A stretch of 64,000 nt of DNA. Origin: Bradyrhizobium erythrophlei. GTDB lineage: Bacteria; Pseudomonadota; Alphaproteobacteria; Rhizobiales; Xanthobacteraceae. A program made the translations under genes and the position numbers. Shown here piece by piece: positions 1-9,420 of this stretch. The stretch spans positions 4,278,001-4,342,000 of the forward strand of contig NZ_LT670817.1 of the NCBI RefSeq assembly GCF_900129425.1, in the 5' to 3' direction. Below the pieces are notes generated by a model that was not told where the DNA came from, did no database searches, and was given only the letters and a program-made list of their open reading frames with translations. Position 1 is the first letter of the stretch, and each line of letters begins with the position of its first letter.

Positions 1-744
1 GTCGAACGGGGCCCGGACACTTTCGAACTCGGTTAGCGTGCGCAGCCGGTTCACCGTTGCCTGCTGAGCCTCAATATTCGCTTCGGCGACTTTTACGCCA
101 GCCTTGGCATTCGCGACATTGGCCTGCTGGGTCGAAACGTTGGCCTGCTGGTTGTCGTGATTTTGGTAGGTATCAAATCCCTTCTTCACGAGATCGTCCG
201 ACCGGGCAAAGGTGAGGTTTCCGAGTTTGAGGTTGGCCTCGGCCAGACTTACTTGCGCGACCGCCTGCCCGAGGGCGGCCTGGACCTGACCGAGCTGCGC
301 CACCGCCTGGTCGAGCTGGCGATCAAGATCCGGGGAAGCGATCCGGACGAGTACGTCGCCCTGTTTGACGATGCTCCCGATATCGACCTTGCGTTCCGCG
401 ACGTAGCCGGTGGCGCGGGCGAAGACGTTTGCGCGGTCGAAGGCGTAGGTCTCGCCCGGCAACGTGGTCTCGACCGGTTCGGCCAAGAGTTTTGTGGTCA
501 CGGCGCGCACCGCCGGAACAAAGTCGATCGCGTCTCGCTGGGTTGCTTCGGCGGCGGCATTGGTTTGCCAATGGCCATAGGCGCCGAAGGCCAGAACGCC
601 GGCGGCGATGAGCAGAACAACCGCCAGCAGCCGGTTCGATGGCGGCGGAGATGGTACCGCCGATGGCCCAGGGTGATGGCCCGCTTGATGTGGCGTCGGC
701 GCTTCCTCTGCTCGTTGCACGCGTTCTCCCCCAATAGCAGTCAT
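1..744 (-). CDS. RND efflux periplasmic adaptor (HlyD/AcrA family), 3' end outside window
   Basis: This is the membrane-fusion subunit that links an inner-membrane RND pump to an outer-membrane channel. 248 residues are visible. A cytoplasmic N-terminus is followed by one membrane anchor (about residues 38-56), a first lipoyl-like half (about 85-130, with the segment GSIVKQGDVLVRI), and a long Gln/Ala-rich coiled-coil hairpin that continues to the window edge. The ATG overlaps the TGA of the upstream permease by four bases (ATGA), so the two are translationally coupled. The substrate cannot be read from the sequence. Confidence 0.9.
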   Translation of the reverse strand, partial: MTAIGGERVQRAEEAPTPHQAGHHPGPSAVPSPPPSNRLLAVVLLIAAGVLAFGAYGHWQTNAAAEATQRDAIDFVPAVRAVTTKLLAEPVETTLPGETYAFDRANVFARATGYVAERKVDIGSIVKQGDVLVRIASPDLDRQLDQAVAQLGQVQAALGQAVAQVSLAEANLKLGNLTFARSDDLVKKGFDTYQNHDNQQANVSTQQANVANAKAGVKVAEANIEAQQATVNRLRTLTEFESVRAPFD

Positions 745-3700
745 ACGTAGTCCTTCAGCGGCTCGGCTTTGCCGGTTCGCAAAGTGGAATAAAGAAACGG
801 CACGAACAGCAGCGTCGAACAGGTTCCGACCAGGATGCCGCCGAGCACGGCTCGCGCCAGCGCCGCGTTTTGCTCGCTGCCTTCGCCGAGGCCGAGCGCC
901 ATCGGGATCAGACCGACGAACATCGCGGCCGCCGTCATCAGCACCGGCCGCAACCGGGTTTCTCCGGCCTTCATCGCAGCTTCCGCGGCACTGCAGCCGG
1001 TCTCTTCGCGATACTCGCGTGCGAATGTCACCAGAAGAATGGAGTTCGCGCTGGCGACGCCCACGCTCATGATCGCGCCGAACAACGAGGGAATCGAAAA
1101 CGTCGTTTGCGTCACAAACAGGCTCATCACGATGCCGCAAAACGCCAGCGGCAGCGCCGCCAGCACGACGAACGGATCACCCCAGGTCTGAAAGTTCACC
1201 GCCATCAGCAGGTAAACCGCGATCATCGCGATCGCGAGGCCCATCCCGATGTTCTGGAAGGCGCTGTGCATGTCGGCGATCTGACCGAGCACCGAGATCC
1301 GGTCGGGCACCGGCAGATTCTTCTGCTCATCCTGCATGATCTTTTCGATTTCGCTGCTTACCGAGCCAAGGTCGCGATCCTGTACGCTGGCGAAGACATC
1401 GTATTTCGGCTGGGTGTTCACGTGATTGACGACCGTCTGCTCCGACTGCCGGCGGAGCTTGGCGATGTTGTTGAACAGCGTGACCACATTCGACTGGCTG
1501 GCGTCGCCCGGGTTCGCCGCAGCCGAAACGAACAGCGGGGTATTCCCGACATCCGTCAGCGAATTGTTGCGATATTCGGGCGTTTGAACCCAAAGCTGAT
1601 AGGGAATGCCGCTCTTGGGATCGGCCCAGAAATTTGGCGTCACCTGAAAGCTGCCGGCCAGCGAGATATTGAGCGTGTTGGCGATCTGCTGCTCGGTCAG
1701 GCCGATTTCACCCGCCATCTGACGATCGACATCGGCAAAGAATTCCGGAGCATCGGTGATCTGCTGGATATGAACGTCGACCGCGCCGCGCACGTCGCGT
1801 AGCCGCCGCTCGATGTGCTTTGCGACTTCGAGATCCTTGCCGGCATTGCGGCCCGTCACCTGGACATCGATCGGCGTCAGCGTGCCGAAATCAAGGATCT
1901 GGGTGATGATGTCGGAAGGCTGAAAATAAAATATCGTGTCCGGGTATGTTTCGCGCAATACCTTGCGCAGCGTCTTGCGGTACGAGTCGGTCGGAGCATG
2001 CCCCTCCTTCAGCGAAATCAGGATCTGGCCGTCGTTGTTCGAAACGAACGATCCATCGCCGAATGCAAAATTGTAGTTGCTCGCCGGCAGCCCGATGTTG
2101 TCCAGGATCAGTCCGAGATCGTTCGGCTTGATCACCTTGCGGATGGTATCCTCGACGGCTGCAAAGGTTTGCTCGGCCGACTCGATGCGCATCCCTGGCC
2201 GCGTACGGACATGCAGCGTCAACTCCCCGGCATCGATCTGCGGAAAGTAATCCTGACCGACGAAGTTAAAGAGTACGGCACCGAATGCGAAAACGACACC
2301 GACGACGGCGAGCGTTGCGATCCGATGCGCGATGACAATGCGTAACAGTCCGAGGTAGCCGCCGTGAAACCGGGCGAACCAGCGTTCGAAGCCGGCGTGA
2401 AACCGCGCAAAGAATCCCGGCTGGCGTTTGGCCGTCTCATCGTGCCGGCCGTGGTTTTCGCCAAAACGCCGGTCGTATTCCGTCTTGACGAGCACATCGA
2501 TGAAGATCGGAACGACGGTTCGCGACAGCAGATAGGAAGTGAGCATCGCGAACACCACCGCAAGCGCCTGCGGCGTGAACAGGAACTTCGGCGTATCGGT
2601 CAGGAACAGGACCGAGACAAAGGCCGCGCAGATTGCAAGCGTCGAGATCAGGGCCGGCTTGGCAATTCCCGCTGCGCCCTCCACCACCGATTGCCGGAAT
2701 GGATGCCCCTCCTCCATCAGACGGTAGGTGTTTTCGATCGCCACGGTGGCATCGTCGACGAGAATGCCGACCGCAAGTGCAAGACCACCCAGCGTCATGA
2801 TGTTGATGGTTTGGCCGAGTAGCGCCAGCACCGAGAGCGAGGTCAGGATCGAGAGCGGAATGGAGATCAGGATCACGAGCGTTGACCGCCACGACCCGAG
2901 GAACAGCAGGATCATCAGGCCGGTCAGGGCCGCGGCGATCACGGCCTCGCGCACGACATCGGCGATGGCACCGGAGACAAAGACCGACTGGTCGAACAGC
3001 AGATCGACCTTGGCGCCTTCCGGAGCGGCGGCGCGGATTTGCGCCAGGAATCCCTTGACGTTGTTGACAACCGACAAGGTCGAGGCCTCGCCGTTTTTCA
3101 GGATCGTCAGCAAAATCGAGCGGTGGCCGTTGGCGCGCACGATGTTCTGCTGCGGCGGCGCGCCATCCCGTACGTAGGCGATGTCACGCACGAGAACAGG
3201 CGATCCCGCTACCACCTTGATCGGCAATACGTTGAGTGCCGAAATCGCTTCAGGGGCTGAATTCAGCCGGATCGGAAACTGCCAGTCGCCGATCTTGGAC
3301 TGACCTGACGGCACGGTCAGATTTTGTGCCGAAATCGCGTTGGTCACGTCGAGCGGCGTGAGGCCGTAGCCTTGCAGCGCATGCATGTCCAGATCGACCA
3401 TGATCTGGCGCGGCGCGCCGCCATAGGGCGACGGCAGGGTCGAACCCGGCACCTGCGTGAGGGTCTGACGAATGCGATATTGCGCGAAGTCGTAGAGCTG
3501 TGCCTCGCTTTGTTTTTCAGACGACAGCGCGAGTTGGACCACCGGCACCGACGACGCGGAAAACCGCATGATGACCGGCGGCTGAATTCCGGGCGGCATG
3601 GCGGCCCGGATCGAATTCATCGCGGAAACGACCTGGGAAATTGCCAGATCGATCGACACGCGTTGATCGAAATAGACCTTCTCGATCGCCACGCCCTGCA

Positions 3701-3956
3701 GCGTCGTGCTTTCCATCCGTTTGATGTTGTTGACGTTGTTGGAAAGCGAAAACTCGCTATAGGTCGTGATCCGCTGCGCCATGTCGGTGGTGTCGAGACC
3801 GGTGTAGGTCCAGACCACGACGACAACGGGAATATCGACCGTCGGCAGCACGTCCTTCGGCATCACAACGATGGCACCGACGCCGCCCAGCATCATCAGC
3901 AGACACAACACGTAAAACGTGACGCGGAACTTTAGCGCGTATTTGACGAGGCCCAT
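741..3956 (-). CDS. RND efflux transporter permease subunit (AcrB/MMPL-like)
   Basis: Proton-driven inner-membrane efflux pump of about 1071 residues, the usual length for the family. The first membrane helix follows the start directly and leads to the sequence MPKDVLPTVDIP, typical of RND pumps. The TM4 proton-relay motif GILVDDATVAIENT is near residues 398-411, and the second repeat has its own helix cluster near the C-terminus. I chose the ATG at 3956 because it opens just before TM1. A GTG at 4037 would add 27 residues that do not look like part of the family. The gene overlaps the adaptor gene downstream by four bases. Family membership is secure; the exported compound is unknown. Confidence 0.93.
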   Translation of the reverse strand: MGLVKYALKFRVTFYVLCLLMMLGGVGAIVVMPKDVLPTVDIPVVVVVWTYTGLDTTDMAQRITTYSEFSLSNNVNNIKRMESTTLQGVAIEKVYFDQRVSIDLAISQVVSAMNSIRAAMPPGIQPPVIMRFSASSVPVVQLALSSEKQSEAQLYDFAQYRIRQTLTQVPGSTLPSPYGGAPRQIMVDLDMHALQGYGLTPLDVTNAISAQNLTVPSGQSKIGDWQFPIRLNSAPEAISALNVLPIKVVAGSPVLVRDIAYVRDGAPPQQNIVRANGHRSILLTILKNGEASTLSVVNNVKGFLAQIRAAAPEGAKVDLLFDQSVFVSGAIADVVREAVIAAALTGLMILLFLGSWRSTLVILISIPLSILTSLSVLALLGQTINIMTLGGLALAVGILVDDATVAIENTYRLMEEGHPFRQSVVEGAAGIAKPALISTLAICAAFVSVLFLTDTPKFLFTPQALAVVFAMLTSYLLSRTVVPIFIDVLVKTEYDRRFGENHGRHDETAKRQPGFFARFHAGFERWFARFHGGYLGLLRIVIAHRIATLAVVGVVFAFGAVLFNFVGQDYFPQIDAGELTLHVRTRPGMRIESAEQTFAAVEDTIRKVIKPNDLGLILDNIGLPASNYNFAFGDGSFVSNNDGQILISLKEGHAPTDSYRKTLRKVLRETYPDTIFYFQPSDIITQILDFGTLTPIDVQVTGRNAGKDLEVAKHIERRLRDVRGAVDVHIQQITDAPEFFADVDRQMAGEIGLTEQQIANTLNISLAGSFQVTPNFWADPKSGIPYQLWVQTPEYRNNSLTDVGNTPLFVSAAANPGDASQSNVVTLFNNIAKLRRQSEQTVVNHVNTQPKYDVFASVQDRDLGSVSSEIEKIMQDEQKNLPVPDRISVLGQIADMHSAFQNIGMGLAIAMIAVYLLMAVNFQTWGDPFVVLAALPLAFCGIVMSLFVTQTTFSIPSLFGAIMSVGVASANSILLVTFAREYREETGCSAAEAAMKAGETRLRPVLMTAAAMFVGLIPMALGLGEGSEQNAALARAVLGGILVGTCSTLLFVPFLYSTLRTGKAEPLKDYV

Positions 3957-4239
3957 GTCTGCAAGTCGCCCCAGCAGCTGAAGGTCGGTTTGATAGTCAG
4001 CCCTCTCCTTACGGAGTCCGCAGATGGTGCGCCGCACAACTTCTTGTGAGGGGCTGGTTACTTACTTTTGTGACGCGCGAGGGCGGCTGTTTTCAGCGGA
4101 CAGGGGCTTGAGACACGCTGCATTGCTAAGTGTTGCCAATAATGTCTTTTCGCGCACTGCCAAGGTCGGTTCACAGAGCACAAATTTCCATGGCTTCGCG
4201 ATCTCGCCGCATATTTGCGCGAGGTTTGCCATCATTATT
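3957..4239. other. Intergenic region upstream of the RND operon
   Basis: I see no convincing gene here. The promoter of the minus-strand RND operon should lie in this stretch. No operator palindrome or divergently encoded regulator is evident. Confidence 0.4.
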
Positions 4240-4665
4240 GGCCCTCTCCAATCAGAGGGCGCAGGGAATGCCGGATGCCCGATGCACCCGCAGCCTCGTG
4301 TGCGCTATGGGTAGTGAGTATGCACACGAGTATTCACAGCGAGTCACCGGAATCACCCGGCATTCCCCGCGCAATGGTTTACGGCTTATACCGTGCTCTC
4401 CCCGGTGATCGGCTTTCTTGCCACCGTCGCCGGCGGAGTTGCCTCCACCGACTTGACACCAGCGTCGGGGTGTCAGGACCACACGTCTTCGCCGTCCGCC
4501 TCAAGCACCCTCGTCAGGAGTACCATCCGCGTCCACCGCATCCCGCCCCGCGCTGGTGACGTTGCGCAACGCCCCTCTGAGTGGGACTGGATGGCGGTGA
4601 ATATAGACGTGATTTGGGTCTTCGGAAAAACAGAATATTTTTTCAAAAGGGGCTGGACAAGCAAG
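4240..4665. repeat. Long dispersed Bradyrhizobium-type intergenic repeat (diverged copy)
   Basis: All frames carry short open stretches that look like the spurious proteins often predicted in Bradyrhizobium genomes, for example peptides containing GMPDARCTRSLVC, YRALPGDRL, CQDHTSSPSASS and WVFGKTEYFFK. These motifs in that order identify a recurring non-coding element of several hundred bases rather than a gene. The identification is from memory of such peptides. The function is unknown and no transposase is present. Confidence 0.6.
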
Positions 4666-4803
4666 TGACAAGGCCGGTCGCTGATTTGCCCGCCAGGCAA
4701 AGCAACCCGTCATGCAACAGATCGCGGGATGGGTTGAGCGCCTCGCGAAAACCTGTCATCGGGCGCATTCGCGCGACCCGTTGACCCACGCAACGACTCC
4801 GGA

Positions 4804-5610
4804 TCACTCCACCTGATCCAGCATCAACCGCATCCCGTCATAGGCCGGGACGACGTTCGGCGGCAGGCTCTGACGCAGCACCTCGTAGTCCAGATCGGAA
4901 TGCATGTTGGTGATGATGGCGCGGCGCGGCTTGAAGCAGTCGATCCATGCCAGCGCGTCGCTGACGCTGAAATGGCTGGGGTGACCGGCATAGCGCAGCC
5001 CGTCGATGATCCAGAGCTCGAGGTTTTCCAGGAAAGGCCAGCTCTCGCGCGGGATGTCGTTGACATCAGGCGTATAGGCGGCATCGCCGATCCGGTAACC
5101 CAGCGCCGGAATGTTGCCGTGCTGCACGAGGAACGGCGAAACCGCCAGCGGACCGCCCTTCCCTTCGATCGTGCGGCTTTCACCGGCCTCGATTTCATGA
5201 TGGTCCAGGATCGGCGGATAGTCGCTGCCCGGCGGCGACACGAAGCAATATGAAAACCGCAGCAGGATATGATCCGCGGTCGATCGGTTCAGGTAGACCG
5301 GAATCCGCCGGCGCTGATGCAGCACGACGGAGCGGAGATCGTCGATCCCGTGGGTCTGATCGGCATGCTCATGGGTCAGAAACACCGCGTCGATGTGATC
5401 GACGTCGGCGTCGATCAACTGCTCGCGCAGATCGGGCGCGGTATCGATCAAGACCCGCGTCACGCCGCGATCCCCCGTGCGCTCGGCCAGCAGCGAGCAG
5501 CGGCGGCGGCGGTTCTTCGGATTGCCGGGATCGCACGCCCCCCAGCCCAGCGCGGGACGCGGAACGCCGGCCGAAGACCCGCAGCCGAGGATCGTCAAAG
5601 CCAGCGTCAT
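4804..5610 (-). CDS. MBL-fold metallo-hydrolase (PhnP-like)
   Basis: 268-residue metallo-beta-lactamase-fold hydrolase, probably a phosphodiesterase. The N-terminal LGCGSSAGVPRP is typical of the PhnP branch. The dinuclear metal site is visible as HEHADQTHG (His80, His82, Asp84, His87), with further ligands expected at VQHG, at Asp in AAYTPDVND, and at NMHSD near the C-terminus. The ATG overlaps the stop of the tatD-like gene by four bases, so it is the last gene of the tmk-holB-metG-tatD cluster. That cluster order is common in alphaproteobacteria. The substrate is unknown. Confidence 0.9.
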   Translation of the reverse strand: MTLALTILGCGSSAGVPRPALGWGACDPGNPKNRRRRCSLLAERTGDRGVTRVLIDTAPDLREQLIDADVDHIDAVFLTHEHADQTHGIDDLRSVVLHQRRRIPVYLNRSTADHILLRFSYCFVSPPGSDYPPILDHHEIEAGESRTIEGKGGPLAVSPFLVQHGNIPALGYRIGDAAYTPDVNDIPRESWPFLENLELWIIDGLRYAGHPSHFSVSDALAWIDCFKPRRAIITNMHSDLDYEVLRQSLPPNVVPAYDGMRLMLDQVE

Positions 5611-6398
5611 GCGATCGTTTCCGGTGATGGCACCTTGCTGAACAGGCGGAAGAAGTTTTCGGTGGTCTGACGTGAAAGCTCCTCGAGCGAAACCCCGCGG
5701 GTCTCCGCCAGCACCTTGGCGATTTCAACCACATAGGAGGGCTCGTTACGCTTGCCGCGAAATTTGCCCGGTGCCAGATACGGCGCATCGGTCTCGACCA
5801 TGATGCGGTCGGCCGGAAGCTCCGCTGCGAGGTCGCGCAAGGCTTGCGACTTCTTGAAGGTCAAAATCCCCGTGAATGAAATCGAAAGTCCCAACGAGAT
5901 CGCCTTCATCGCCAGTTCGCGCCCGCCGGTATAGCAATGCAACACCGCGCGAAACGATCCTTTTTTCATTTCATCTTCGAGAATGCGGCCGCAAGCCTCG
6001 TCCGCGTCACGGGTATGGATGACCAATGGCAGGCCGGTAGCGCGGGCGGCGGCAATGTGCGCCCGAAAGCCCCGCTCCTGCGCTTCGGGCGAGCCGTTCT
6101 CATAAAAATTATCCAGCCCCGCCTCGCCGAGCGCGACGACTTTGGGATGCCGCGTCAGCTTGATCAACTCGTCCGCGGGGATCCCGTCTTCTTCGTCGGC
6201 GTGATGCGGATGGGTGCCGACGGAGCAATAGACGTTCGGAAACCGCTCCGATATCGCCAGCAACGCGCCCAGCCGCCTTACCCGCGTCGAGATGGTGACG
6301 ATGCGTCCGATGCCCGCGGCCGCGGCCCGCGCCACGATGCCGTCGAGATCGTCGGCGAAGTCAGGAAAATCCAGGTGGCAATGGCTGTCGACAAGCAT
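5607..6398 (-). CDS. TatD-family metal-dependent hydrolase/nuclease
   Basis: 263-residue TIM-barrel hydrolase of the TatD (YcfH) family, implicated as 3'-5' exonucleases in DNA repair. The first metal ligands appear at SHCHLD (residues 4-9). The bridging Glu lies in GEAGLDNFYE, histidines in LVIHTRDAD and LHCYTG, and the last Asp in ETDAPYLAPG. Length matches the family. It follows metG after 12 bp and overlaps the downstream MBL gene by four bases. The exact substrate in this organism is not determined. Confidence 0.93.
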   Translation of the reverse strand: MLVDSHCHLDFPDFADDLDGIVARAAAAGIGRIVTISTRVRRLGALLAISERFPNVYCSVGTHPHHADEEDGIPADELIKLTRHPKVVALGEAGLDNFYENGSPEAQERGFRAHIAAARATGLPLVIHTRDADEACGRILEDEMKKGSFRAVLHCYTGGRELAMKAISLGLSISFTGILTFKKSQALRDLAAELPADRIMVETDAPYLAPGKFRGKRNEPSYVVEIAKVLAETRGVSLEELSRQTTENFFRLFSKVPSPETIA

Positions 6399-6410
6399 CC
6401 GCTGCCCCGT

Positions 6411-8321
6411 TCAAGCCGCCGGCGGTTCGATATAGCGCGGGAAGACGCCAACCGGCGGCGGCAGCCTGGTGCCCGGCTTGATCCGCGTTGCGCCGCCGAG
6501 TGCCGCGAAGTCGCGCGCGTCCTCGGGGATGCCGAGGCTGTCCAGCAGCTTCGCGGCGGAGGCCGGCATCACCGGTTGCGCCAGAATGGCGACCTGTCTG
6601 ACGACCTCGGCGGTCACGTAGAGCACGGTGCGTTGACGCGGCGGATCGGTTTTCGCCAGCGCCCATGGCGCCTCGCCCGCGAAATAGCGATTGGCTTCCG
6701 CCACCACGGCCCAGACCGCATTGAGCGCCTGGTGAATCTGCTGCGTCGCCATTGCGGTGCGTGCCAGCGCAATCATGCCGTCGGCCTCTGCAAGGATCGC
6801 CTTGTCGTTGTCGGTGAAGGCACCGGGCTCAGGCAGCACGCCGTCATACTGCTTGGCGATCATCGACAGCGAGCGCTGCGCCAGATTGCCGAGATCGTTG
6901 GCAAGGTCGGCGTTGATGCGTGCGACGATTGCTTCGTGATTATAATTGCCATCCTGTCCGAACGGCACCTCGCGCAGGAAGAAATAGCGAACCTGGTCGA
7001 CGCCGTATTGGTCGGCGAGATTGAAGGGATCGACGACGTTGCCGACCGACTTCGACATCTTTTCGCCGCGGCTGAACAGGAAGCCGTGGGCGTAGACCCG
7101 CTTTTGCACGGGAATGCCTGCCGACATCAGGAAGGCCGGCCAGTACACCGCGTGAAAACGGATAATGTCCTTGCCGATGATATGCACGTCGGCGGGCCAA
7201 TAGCGCCAGTTCGGATCGCCCTCGTCGGGAAAGCCGACGCCGGTGATGTAGTTGGTCAGGGCGTCGACCCAGACATACATGACATGCTCGGGGTCGCCGG
7301 GAACCTTGACGCCCCAATCGAAGGTCGTCCGCGAAATCGACAGATCCCGCAATCCGCCTTTGACGAAGCTGACAACTTCGTTCTTGCGCGAGTCAGGTCC
7401 GATGAAATCGGGCTGATTGGCGTAGAGCGCGAGCAGCTTGTCCTGGTAGGCGGACAATTTGAAGAAATAGCTCTTCTCTTCGACCCATTCGACCGGCGTG
7501 CCCTGCGGCCCGCGACGCACGTTGTCCTCGCCGACAACGGTCTCGTCTTCGGCGTAATAGGCCTCCTCGCGCACCGAATACCAGCCGGCATAACTGTCGA
7601 GATAAATATCGCCGTTGGCAGCCATGCGCCGCCAGATTTCCTGGCTGGAGCGATGGTGCTGTTCTTCCGTGGTGCGGATGAAGCGGTCGAACGAGACGTT
7701 GAGACGCTGGTCCATGTCCTTGAAGCGCTGGGCGTTGCGGGTGGCCACTTCCAGCGTGGGCAGCTTCTCGGCCTCCGCGGTCTGGGCCATCTTCAAGCCG
7801 TGCTCGTCGGTCCCGGTTAGAAAAAACACGTCCTTGCCGTCGAGGCGTTGAAACCGCGCCAGCGCATCGGTCGCGATCGCCTCGTAGGCGTGGCCGATAT
7901 GCGGCACGCCATTTGGATATGCGATAGCGGTCGTGATGAAATAGACGTTTCCACGCGATGGAGCTGACGCAGGCGCTGCTGTGGTGCCGGCCTTCGTTTT
8001 CGAGGAGCCGGGTTTCGGCTTCGCGTTGGTCTTTTTAACAACGCGCGTTTGCTTCGGCACCGAAACGGGTTTCTTCGATTTTGTTTTCTTCGCCGACTTC
8101 CCGGCCGATTTTTTTGGAGCTTTTTCCGCGGCCGGTTTCGCAGCCGGTTTCCTGGCAGCTTTCTTTGCTGTTTTCCTGGCTGTTTTCTTGGCCGCTTTCT
8201 TGGCTTTCTTTGCGGCGGGCCTGCTTTTCGTACGCTTTTTCGAAGCCGCGGCCCTGGCCGCGCTTGGCGATACCTTCTTCGCCTTTTTCTTCTTCGAAGG
8301 TTTTTTTCTTAAGGCCACCAC
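6411..8321 (-). CDS. metG: Methionine--tRNA ligase with a Lys/Ala-rich N-terminal extension
   Basis: Class I aminoacyl-tRNA synthetase charging tRNA-Met, 636 residues. The catalytic domain starts near residue 124. It carries PHIGHAYE (HIGH signature, residues 141-144) and GEKMSKS (KMSKS, 421-425), followed by the helical anticodon-binding domain. The connective-peptide region lacks zinc-binding cysteines, suggesting the zinc-free type. Residues 1-120 are unusual: about 38 lysines, many alanines, almost no acidic residues, like a histone H1 tail. The GTG start at 8321 has AAGGA six bases upstream. No in-frame ATG lies between it and the catalytic core (first internal Met about 178), so the extension is probably translated. 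It is part of the tmk-holB-metG-tatD operon. Confidence 0.95.
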   Translation of the reverse strand: MVALRKKPSKKKKAKKVSPSAARAAASKKRTKSRPAAKKAKKAAKKTARKTAKKAARKPAAKPAAEKAPKKSAGKSAKKTKSKKPVSVPKQTRVVKKTNAKPKPGSSKTKAGTTAAPASAPSRGNVYFITTAIAYPNGVPHIGHAYEAIATDALARFQRLDGKDVFFLTGTDEHGLKMAQTAEAEKLPTLEVATRNAQRFKDMDQRLNVSFDRFIRTTEEQHHRSSQEIWRRMAANGDIYLDSYAGWYSVREEAYYAEDETVVGEDNVRRGPQGTPVEWVEEKSYFFKLSAYQDKLLALYANQPDFIGPDSRKNEVVSFVKGGLRDLSISRTTFDWGVKVPGDPEHVMYVWVDALTNYITGVGFPDEGDPNWRYWPADVHIIGKDIIRFHAVYWPAFLMSAGIPVQKRVYAHGFLFSRGEKMSKSVGNVVDPFNLADQYGVDQVRYFFLREVPFGQDGNYNHEAIVARINADLANDLGNLAQRSLSMIAKQYDGVLPEPGAFTDNDKAILAEADGMIALARTAMATQQIHQALNAVWAVVAEANRYFAGEAPWALAKTDPPRQRTVLYVTAEVVRQVAILAQPVMPASAAKLLDSLGIPEDARDFAALGGATRIKPGTRLPPPVGVFPRYIEPPAA

Positions 8322-8373
8322 GAATTCCTTTATGGCTCAAACGAATTGTCGGGATTGAGGGTCGGCGGAGCGC

Positions 8374-9420
8374 TTACCGCGTTGCTTCCGCAAGCAGCCC
8401 GAACACCGAGAAAACCAGCGGCTTTCGCTCGAGATTGTATTCAGCGGTGTCGCGCGCGGTGCGGTTGATCTTTTCCCATACCTCCGCCAGCCGTGCAAGG
8501 CGGGGAAGGTTGGCATTGGCATTGGCCTCGTCGGCCCGCAGCCGTTCGCTCACCCAGCGATCGATGCTGTCGATGAAGGCCGCCAGCGCCACCCGGTCGC
8601 TGCCGCCAAGCGCGTCGCCCAGCGCATGGAGTTCGCGCGGATCGACCCGCGGCAGGGTCGCCAGCAGCGCCGCGGTCCGCTGGTGAAGTTTGACGGCGTC
8701 GCCGCCGAGGAGGGTCAGCGCGCGCGCGACACTCCCCTCCGCCGCTTCCGCTGCCTCCGCCAGGGCGGGATCGTCGACCGCGACATTGGCGGCCTGGGCC
8801 GCGGCGCGAACGACGTCGTCGGTTGCGAGCGGCCGCAGCAGCAATTTTCGGCAACGTGAAAGGATCGTCGGCAGCACCCGCGCCGGCGCATGGCTGACCA
8901 GAAGGAACAGCGATTGTTGCGGCGGCTCTTCCAAAACCTTGAGCAGCGCGTTGGCCGCGTTGGGATTGAGTTCATCGACGGTATCGACGATGCAGACCCG
9001 CCAGCCCTCCACCGCCGCGGTCGAGCCGAAAAACGCAATGGTTTCCCGGGTCTCGTCGACGGTGATCACCGTCCGCATCACGCCCTTGTCGTTGAGGGTC
9101 CGTTCCAGCGTCAGCAGCCCGCCATGGGCGCCCGCCGCGACATGGCGCGCCACCGGATCGGACGGATCGACGTTCAACGTCGCGGCATGCTGCACGTCGG
9201 GCGCGCCGGGATTGCGATGCGCGAGCACGAACCGCGCCATGCGATAGGCCAGCGTCGCCTTGCCGATTCCTGCCGCGCCCCCGATCAGCCAGGCGTGCGG
9301 AATACGGCCGCTGCGGTAGGCGTTGAGCAGCGCCGTCTCGGCTTCGCGATGCCCGAACAGCGCGCTGGTTTCGCGCGGATGAACGGCTGCAATTTGCGGT
9401 TCGACCTGACGGGCGCTCAT
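8374..9420 (-). CDS. holB: DNA polymerase III subunit delta-prime
   Basis: Clamp-loader subunit of the replicative polymerase, 348 residues. The AAA+ fold shows the P-loop GGAAGIGKATL (about residues 47-57), the DELNPNAANALLKVLEEPP helix region typical of delta-prime, and the sensor LSRCRKL. The ATG at 9420 overlaps the tmk stop by four bases, which fixes the start. The alternative upstream reading in this frame is only the antisense of tmk. It is followed by metG after a 52-bp gap. Core replication gene in conserved synteny. Confidence 0.93.
   Translation of the reverse strand: MSARQVEPQIAAVHPRETSALFGHREAETALLNAYRSGRIPHAWLIGGAAGIGKATLAYRMARFVLAHRNPGAPDVQHAATLNVDPSDPVARHVAAGAHGGLLTLERTLNDKGVMRTVITVDETRETIAFFGSTAAVEGWRVCIVDTVDELNPNAANALLKVLEEPPQQSLFLLVSHAPARVLPTILSRCRKLLLRPLATDDVVRAAAQAANVAVDDPALAEAAEAAEGSVARALTLLGGDAVKLHQRTAALLATLPRVDPRELHALGDALGGSDRVALAAFIDSIDRWVSERLRADEANANANLPRLARLAEVWEKINRTARDTAEYNLERKPLVFSVFGLLAEATR

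Noticed and set aside
157..750. 197-codon plus-strand frame over the adaptor gene
   Set aside because: It is antisense to a clear HlyD-type reading frame and has a low-complexity basic end.
5937..7820. 627-codon plus-strand frame opposite tatD and metG
   Set aside because: Antisense shadow of two recognised genes in high-GC DNA; composition is Arg/His/Asp-rich and unlike a protein family.
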